A stretch of 64,000 nt of DNA from Butyrivibrio sp. WCD3002. GTDB lineage: Bacteria > Bacillota > Clostridia > Lachnospirales > Lachnospiraceae. How positions within the stretch are numbered: position 1 is the first letter of the stretch; each line of letters opens with the position of its first letter. The notes under the pieces are model-generated. The model worked only from the letters and a program-made list of their open reading frames with translations. It was not told the DNA's origin and did not search any database. The stretch spans positions 372,001-436,000 of the forward strand of contig NZ_AUJO01000001.1 of the NCBI RefSeq assembly GCF_000424265.1, written 5' to 3'. Made by a program: the position numbers and the translations under genes. Of the stretch, positions 59,787 through 64,000 are shown piece after piece.

Positions 59787-61430
59787 ATGTCAGATATTTT
59801 AAAAGACGTAATGGAAGAAGAGGAAAAGAAGGATAACCGCATCAGATATGATGAGGCAGAAGGAATTGACGAGAGAGTCCTTCGCGCAGTTACAGAGATG
59901 GGCTTTGAGTACATGTCACCTATCCAGGCTGCCGCTATTCCTGTAATGATGAGAGGAACAGACCTTATTGGTCAGGCACAGACAGGTACAGGAAAAACTG
60001 CTGCCTTCGGTATTCCCACACTTCAGAGCATAAATCCTGAATCGAAGCATCTTCAGGCAGTAATTCTCTGCCCTACAAGAGAGCTTGCCATGCAGGCTGC
60101 AGATGACCTTAGAAGCTTTGGTAAATACATGCACGGAATTAAGGTTCTTGCTGTATACGGTGGTCAGGATATTTCAAGACAGATAAGAGCACTTTCATCA
60201 GGTGTTCAGATTGTTGTAGGTACTCCCGGTCGTGTAATGGACCACATGAGACGTCACACCATGAAGATGAAGGATGTAAAGATTCTTGTTCTTGATGAAG
60301 CAGACGAAATGCTGGATATGGGCTTTAGGGATGATATCGAGACCATCCTTGAGGGTATGCCTGAGGAGAGACAGACAGCACTTTTCTCAGCTACAATGCC
60401 CGAACCTATTTTACAGATTACCAAAAAGTATCAGCATGATGCTGAGTACATCCGTATGACTCCCAAGGAGATCACAGTTAAGGCTATTGAGCAGAGCTAT
60501 TATGTGATTCCTCAAGTTTACAAAGAGGAAGCGCTTACAAGACTTATTGAATACAATCAGCCAAAAAGAAGCCTTATTTTCTGTAATACCAAGAAAAGAG
60601 TTGATGAGCTTACATCCAGTCTTAAAAAGAAGGGCTTTAGAGCTGAAGGACTTCACGGTGATCTTTCACAGTATCAGAGAGATACTGTTATGAATATTTT
60701 CAGATTCGGTCAGGCTGATTTCCTTATTGCAACAGACGTAGCTGCAAGAGGAATCGACGTTAGCGGAGTTACTGCTGTATTCAACTACGATATTCCTGAA
60801 GATACAGAATATTATGTTCACAGAATCGGAAGAACAGGAAGAGCAGGAAAAAGCGGTAAGTCTTATACACTTGTAACTCCCAGAGAGATGTATAAGCTTC
60901 GTGAAATTGAGAGAATCTGTCATACAAAGATTGAAGAGAACGATATTCCTTCTGTTAAAGAGGTACAGAGAGCGAAGGCAAGAAAGGTATTCTCCGAGGT
61001 TATAGACCTTATCGAGAATAACGAGGTTGGCGATGCTTACGATTTCGTTCAAAAGAAAATCGATGAGGGTGAATATACAGCAGAGCAGCTTGCTGCCGGT
61101 CTTTTAAAGCTTAAAATGGGTAAGGCACCTGCAGAGATTGATTTCAAGGTTCCGAGAAGAGGTCATTCCTATCGCGATGGCAAGAGAACCGGAGACAGAA
61201 GACGTGATGGAAAGGGATTCTTTGGAGATAAGGATCGCGCAGGCAGAGGAAGAGGCTTCTCATCCGATAAGGATGGTAAGAAGAAATTCTTCTCAAAGGA
61301 TGGAAAGAAGGGCGGATTTTTCTCTGATGCAGGTAAAGGTGCAAAGCACAAAAAGGCATCAGCAGATAAGTTTAGAAGAAATACCAGACCCAAAAGTGAA
61401 AAACTTGGCATAAGTCGTAGAGAAAACTGA
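59787..61430 (+). CDS. DEAD-box RNA helicase (CshA/DeaD type)
   Basis: A 547-aa ATP-dependent RNA helicase. Motifs in order: Q motif YMSPIQAAAIPVM, motif I AQTGTGKTAAF, Ia PTRELAMQ, II VLDEADEMLD, III SATMP, V ATDVAARGIDV, VI HRIGRTGRAG. The core ends near 370; a dimerisation/RNA-binding region and a long Lys/Arg/Gly/Asp-rich tail (about 455-547) follow, similar to CshA. It probably helps RNA decay or ribosome assembly in the cold. AGAGG precedes the ATG. Stands alone between terminators and promoters. Confidence 0.93.
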   Translation: MSDILKDVMEEEEKKDNRIRYDEAEGIDERVLRAVTEMGFEYMSPIQAAAIPVMMRGTDLIGQAQTGTGKTAAFGIPTLQSINPESKHLQAVILCPTRELAMQAADDLRSFGKYMHGIKVLAVYGGQDISRQIRALSSGVQIVVGTPGRVMDHMRRHTMKMKDVKILVLDEADEMLDMGFRDDIETILEGMPEERQTALFSATMPEPILQITKKYQHDAEYIRMTPKEITVKAIEQSYYVIPQVYKEEALTRLIEYNQPKRSLIFCNTKKRVDELTSSLKKKGFRAEGLHGDLSQYQRDTVMNIFRFGQADFLIATDVAARGIDVSGVTAVFNYDIPEDTEYYVHRIGRTGRAGKSGKSYTLVTPREMYKLREIERICHTKIEENDIPSVKEVQRAKARKVFSEVIDLIENNEVGDAYDFVQKKIDEGEYTAEQLAAGLLKLKMGKAPAEIDFKVPRRGHSYRDGKRTGDRRRDGKGFFGDKDRAGRGRGFSSDKDGKKKFFSKDGKKGGFFSDAGKGAKHKKASADKFRRNTRPKSEKLGISRREN

Positions 61431-61436
61431 TATAAT
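61428..61436 (+). promoter_or_regulatory. Extended -10 promoter for the GH13 gene
   Basis: TG-A-TATAAT at 61428-61436; its TGA is the stop codon of the helicase gene. The leader to 61522 is about 80 bases and contains a short GTTTC-GAA-GAAAC hairpin. Confidence 0.5.
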
Positions 61437-61521
61437 GAGTTGTAGAATTGCGAGAGTTTCGAAGAAACGGAGTAATTCGTTTATCAATATTTACTTACAT
61501 TTTTTATGAGGGGAATTTTAT

Positions 61522-62829
61522 ATGTGGGCTTACGAAACTGGTTTTTATCAAATCTATCCCTTGGGATTTTGCGGTGCACCGTTTGAGAATGATGGCAAAC
61601 AGGAGCACAGGATATTGAAGGTTATTGACTGGATACCGCACCTTAAGAAGCTGGGTGTAGGTGCAGTTCTTTTTAACCCTGTATTTGAGTCAGATACCCA
61701 TGGCTATAATACAAGGGATTACAAAAAGATTGATGTTCGTCTTGGCACCAACAAGGATTTCAAGAAGGTCTGCGATAAGCTTCATAAGGAAGGCATAAAG
61801 GTCATTCTTGACGGAGTATTTAATCATGTGGGCCGCGGCTTTTTTGGATTTCAGGATGTACTTCAAAAAAGATGGGACAGTGAGTACAAGGATTGGTTTC
61901 ACATCAACTTCGATGGCAATAACGGTTATAATGACGGCCTTTACTATGAAGGCTGGGAAGGTAACTACGATCTTGTTAAGCTGAATCTGTGGAATGAGGA
62001 TGTGGTTAATTACCTTCTTGATGCTGCAAACAGCTGGATAGATGAATATGATATAGACGGTTTAAGACTTGATGTGGCATATTGTCTTGAACAGAATTTT
62101 ATAAAGAGACTTAGAGGCTCCATGCTTGCAAGAAAAGAGGACTTTTTCCTTGTGGGCGAAATGATTGGCGGCGATTACCACAAGGTTATGGGACCTGAGC
62201 TATGCCATAGTGCTACAAACTATGAATGCTACAAGGGGCTTTTTTCAAGCTTTAATACCATGAATATGTTTGAGATTGTCCACTCGCTTCTCAGGCAGTT
62301 TGGGCCTGAGAACTGGTGCATGTACAGAGGTGAGCACCTGCTTTCGTTTGTAGATAATCATGATGTTTCAAGAATAGCAAGTAATCTCAATAATGAGAGA
62401 CATCTACCGCTGATTTATGCAATGATGTTTGGAATGCCCGGGATTCCTACTGTCTACTACGGCTCAGAGTGGGGAGCAAAGGCTCACAAGTCAGAGGGTG
62501 ATCCGGCTCTTAGGGCATGCTTTGATGAACCTTTGTGGAATGAGCTTACAGATGTTATTGCTGCGCTGTATAAGGCAAAGAAGGAAAGCAAGGCTCTGCA
62601 GTACGGTGATATGAAGCAGCTGGTGCTTCAGAATAAATATTGCATTATTGAGCGTGAAACTGATGGTGACAGAGTTATGATAGCTGTTAATGCAGATGAT
62701 AATCCTGTTCATATTGACTTTAATGCCAGAGCCGGAAGAGCTCATGATCTTATCACCGGTGAGACAATAGATTTTGGCGGAGGACTTGATATCCCTGCAT
62801 GTACTGCCTATGTATTGCAGCCTTATTGA
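61522..62829 (+). CDS. GH13 alpha-amylase-family enzyme (maltodextrin-acting)
   Basis: A 435-aa cytoplasmic GH13 enzyme with no signal peptide. Opening FYQIYPLGFCGAP; region I DGVFNHVGRG; nucleophile Asp184 in GLRLDVAY; acid/base Glu213 in VGEMIGG; transition-state Asp281 in VDNHDVSR. A single TIM barrel with a short C-terminal beta domain fits small maltodextrin- or neopullulanase-like enzymes that lack the N-terminal domain. It may act with GlgA in glycogen or maltodextrin turnover; substrate is inferred from family only. GAGGGG precedes the ATG. Confidence 0.9.
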   Translation: MWAYETGFYQIYPLGFCGAPFENDGKQEHRILKVIDWIPHLKKLGVGAVLFNPVFESDTHGYNTRDYKKIDVRLGTNKDFKKVCDKLHKEGIKVILDGVFNHVGRGFFGFQDVLQKRWDSEYKDWFHINFDGNNGYNDGLYYEGWEGNYDLVKLNLWNEDVVNYLLDAANSWIDEYDIDGLRLDVAYCLEQNFIKRLRGSMLARKEDFFLVGEMIGGDYHKVMGPELCHSATNYECYKGLFSSFNTMNMFEIVHSLLRQFGPENWCMYRGEHLLSFVDNHDVSRIASNLNNERHLPLIYAMMFGMPGIPTVYYGSEWGAKAHKSEGDPALRACFDEPLWNELTDVIAALYKAKKESKALQYGDMKQLVLQNKYCIIERETDGDRVMIAVNADDNPVHIDFNARAGRAHDLITGETIDFGGGLDIPACTAYVLQPY

Positions 62830-62922
62830 TGAAAATCTGCTAATCAGTGATTTTGTATGATTGAGCTTTGGCGCGAGAATAAATTACAAAGAAGAACTTT
62901 ATTATAAAGGAGAGTATGAAAA

Positions 62923-63360
62923 GTGTTAGTTAAAATCAAAAAGCTTGACAGTGAAGCTACATTACCCGGAAGAGGAAGTCTTGCAGCTGCGGGATATGAC
63001 CTTTATGCAAATGTGAAGGAGGATACAAAGATCGCTCCTCACACAACAGCAAAGATAGGAACCGGACTTGCTATGGAAATCCCGGATGGTTATTTTGGTG
63101 GCATCTATGCAAGAAGCGGTATAGCAACTAAGGAAGGCCTTCGCCCTGCAAACTGCGTTGGTGTTGTTGATTCTGATTATCGCGGTGAGATAATCGTTGC
63201 CGTTCATAACGATTCTGATGTTGAGCGCACCATTACTCCTAATGAGCGAGTTGCTCAGATCATCATTCAGCCCTATCTTGAGGTGGAGTTTGAAGTTGTT
63301 GATGAGCTTAGGGAATCAGAACGCGGTGCCGGCGGCTTTGGATCAACAGGTAAACAGTAA
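62923..63360 (+). CDS. dut: dUTP diphosphatase
   Basis: A 145-aa trimeric dUTPase that removes dUTP and makes dUMP. Motifs: AAGYDLYAN (I), ARSGIATKEGL (II), GVVDSDYRGE (III), and RGAGGFGSTG (V). The start is GTG at 62923 with AAGGAGAG at 62907-62914 as ribosome site. An out-of-frame ATG at 62916 reads only five codons, so it is a decoy or a tiny leader frame. A terminator with a nested hairpin follows. Confidence 0.93.
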   Translation: MLVKIKKLDSEATLPGRGSLAAAGYDLYANVKEDTKIAPHTTAKIGTGLAMEIPDGYFGGIYARSGIATKEGLRPANCVGVVDSDYRGEIIVAVHNDSDVERTITPNERVAQIIIQPYLEVEFEVVDELRESERGAGGFGSTGKQ

Positions 63361-63430
63361 AAACACATTTTTTTCACAATTTCTTGCAAATTAAGTCACA
63401 AATTAAATTTAATACAGTAGTAAACTAAAG

Positions 63431-63476
63431 TCTGTGCATAGAGATAAGCGATTATCATACATGCACAGATTTTTTT
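63431..63476 (+). terminator. Terminator after dut
   Basis: TCTGTGCAT (63431-63439) pairs perfectly with ATGCACAGA (63461-63469); the loop holds an inner GATAA/TTATC hairpin. Seven Ts follow. Confidence 0.88.
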
Positions 63477-63507
63477 GCGTTAAGAACGCTAAAGGGAGGT
63501 AATTACT

Positions 63508-64000
63508 TTGATTGAAGTCAAGGATATTGTGAAAAGCTATGGCAATCACAAAGCAGTAGATCATTTATCATTTACTCTTGAAAAGGGTAAGATTTACGGT
63601 TTTCTTGGACCAAACGGTGCAGGTAAATCAACAACCATGAATATCATGACAGGATATATTGCTGCCAATGGGGGAACAGTAACTATTGATGGACATGATA
63701 TTGTAAAGGAACCGGAGGAAGCAAAAAAATGTATCGGATACCTTCCTGAGCTTCCGCCTCTTTATATGGATATGACAGTATCCGAATATCTTTATTTCGT
63801 AGCAGATCTTAAAAAGGTACCCAAAAAGGAAAGAAGAGACCAGATTGCTAAAATTATGAGCCTTACCATGCTTGGAGAATATGAAGGTCGCATGATAAGA
63901 AATCTGTCTAAAGGTTACAGACAGAGAGTAGGCCTTGCTCAGGCTTTAATCGGTTTTCCTGAGGTTATCATCTTAGACGAGCCCACAGTAGGTCTTGATC
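63508..64000 (+). CDS. ABC transporter ATP-binding protein (ABC-2/GldA-like), N-terminal part
   Basis: The first 164 codons of an ABC ATPase gene that continues past the window end. Walker A is GPNGAGKSTTMN, the signature is LSKGYRQRVGLAQ, Walker B is VIILDEPTVGLD. The LPELPPLYMDMTVSEYL segment is typical of ATPases paired with ABC-2 type permeases, such as the GldA group. The start is a TTG at 63508, with AGGGAGGT seven bases upstream. A permease gene would be expected just outside the window. The substrate is unknown. Confidence 0.85.
   Translation, partial: MIEVKDIVKSYGNHKAVDHLSFTLEKGKIYGFLGPNGAGKSTTMNIMTGYIAANGGTVTIDGHDIVKEPEEAKKCIGYLPELPPLYMDMTVSEYLYFVADLKKVPKKERRDQIAKIMSLTMLGEYEGRMIRNLSKGYRQRVGLAQALIGFPEVIILDEPTVGLD

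Overview
The window is about 64 kb of low-GC Gram-positive chromosome. Gene content and style (recA-recX, RNase Y, RqcH, SpoVB-like flippase, many secreted proteins with Big_2 or FN3 domains, a GPH symporter beside a GH2 enzyme, TGnTATAAT promoters) suggest a Lachnospiraceae member, most likely near Butyrivibrio or Pseudobutyrivibrio. That placement is inference; there is no rRNA here to confirm it. Almost all genes are on the + strand; only a partial gene at the left edge and one 60-aa gene are on the minus strand.

Layout. 1-534: start of a minus-strand acyl-CoA dehydratase activase. 0.75-4.75 kb: rhomboid-like membrane protein, an RpoD-like protein without region 4, an unknown protein, then SOS-controlled recA and recX. 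4.8-16.6 kb: GtrII-like membrane protein, rny, a DtxR-family regulator, a lipoprotein esterase, an RsmF-type methyltransferase that looks leaderless, a heterodimeric ABC exporter and a secreted PPC-domain protein. 16.7-21.7 kb: CBS-DHH pyrophosphatase, secreted transglutaminase with two Ig-like domains, a small minus-strand gene behind a palindromic operator, an alpha/beta hydrolase, and tRNA-Leu(CAA). 21.9-27.3 kb: a carbohydrate operon (GH2 enzyme, GT-B-like protein, GPH symporter) behind a duplicated operator. 27.3-28.7 kb: REP-like repeats flanking a secreted FN3 protein. 28.8-34.6 kb: zinc-finger membrane protein, polA, coaE and an FtsA-like protein. 34.7-46.0 kb: a long run of close genes (walJ-like hydrolase, ACT/UPF0210 pair, two sugar-ABC permeases, an HlyD-type adaptor, a two-helix MacB-like protein, a very large solute-binding lipoprotein, NfeD, SPFH protein). 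46-64 kb: rho, a CbiD-like orphan, trpS, glgA, a flippase, rqcH, a YicC-family gene with a switch-like leader, gmk-rpoZ-rimO-pgsA, a DEAD-box helicase, a GH13 enzyme, dut, and the start of an ABC ATPase gene.

Most housekeeping genes look ordinary. The most unusual items are: (1) 37.1-44.6 kb, where importer-type sugar permeases sit in one tight cluster with exporter-type adaptor and MacB-like parts and a propeller-like/SBP fusion lipoprotein, with no ATPase gene; (2) a candidate minus-strand C-rich small RNA downstream of rho, whose hairpins pair better on the minus strand and which ends in a clear terminator; (3) the leader of the YicC-family gene, which can form two mutually exclusive hairpins, one ending next to the Shine-Dalgarno sequence; (4) the GH2/GT-B/GPH operon with its duplicated operator; (5) REP-like palindromic repeats. 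No CRISPR array, prophage, insertion sequence with transposase, or rRNA was seen. No gene-free stretch exceeds 300 bases; the largest (8648-8945, 48050-48344, 27319-27591, 28591-28841) hold the hairpins, candidate RNA and repeats listed below.
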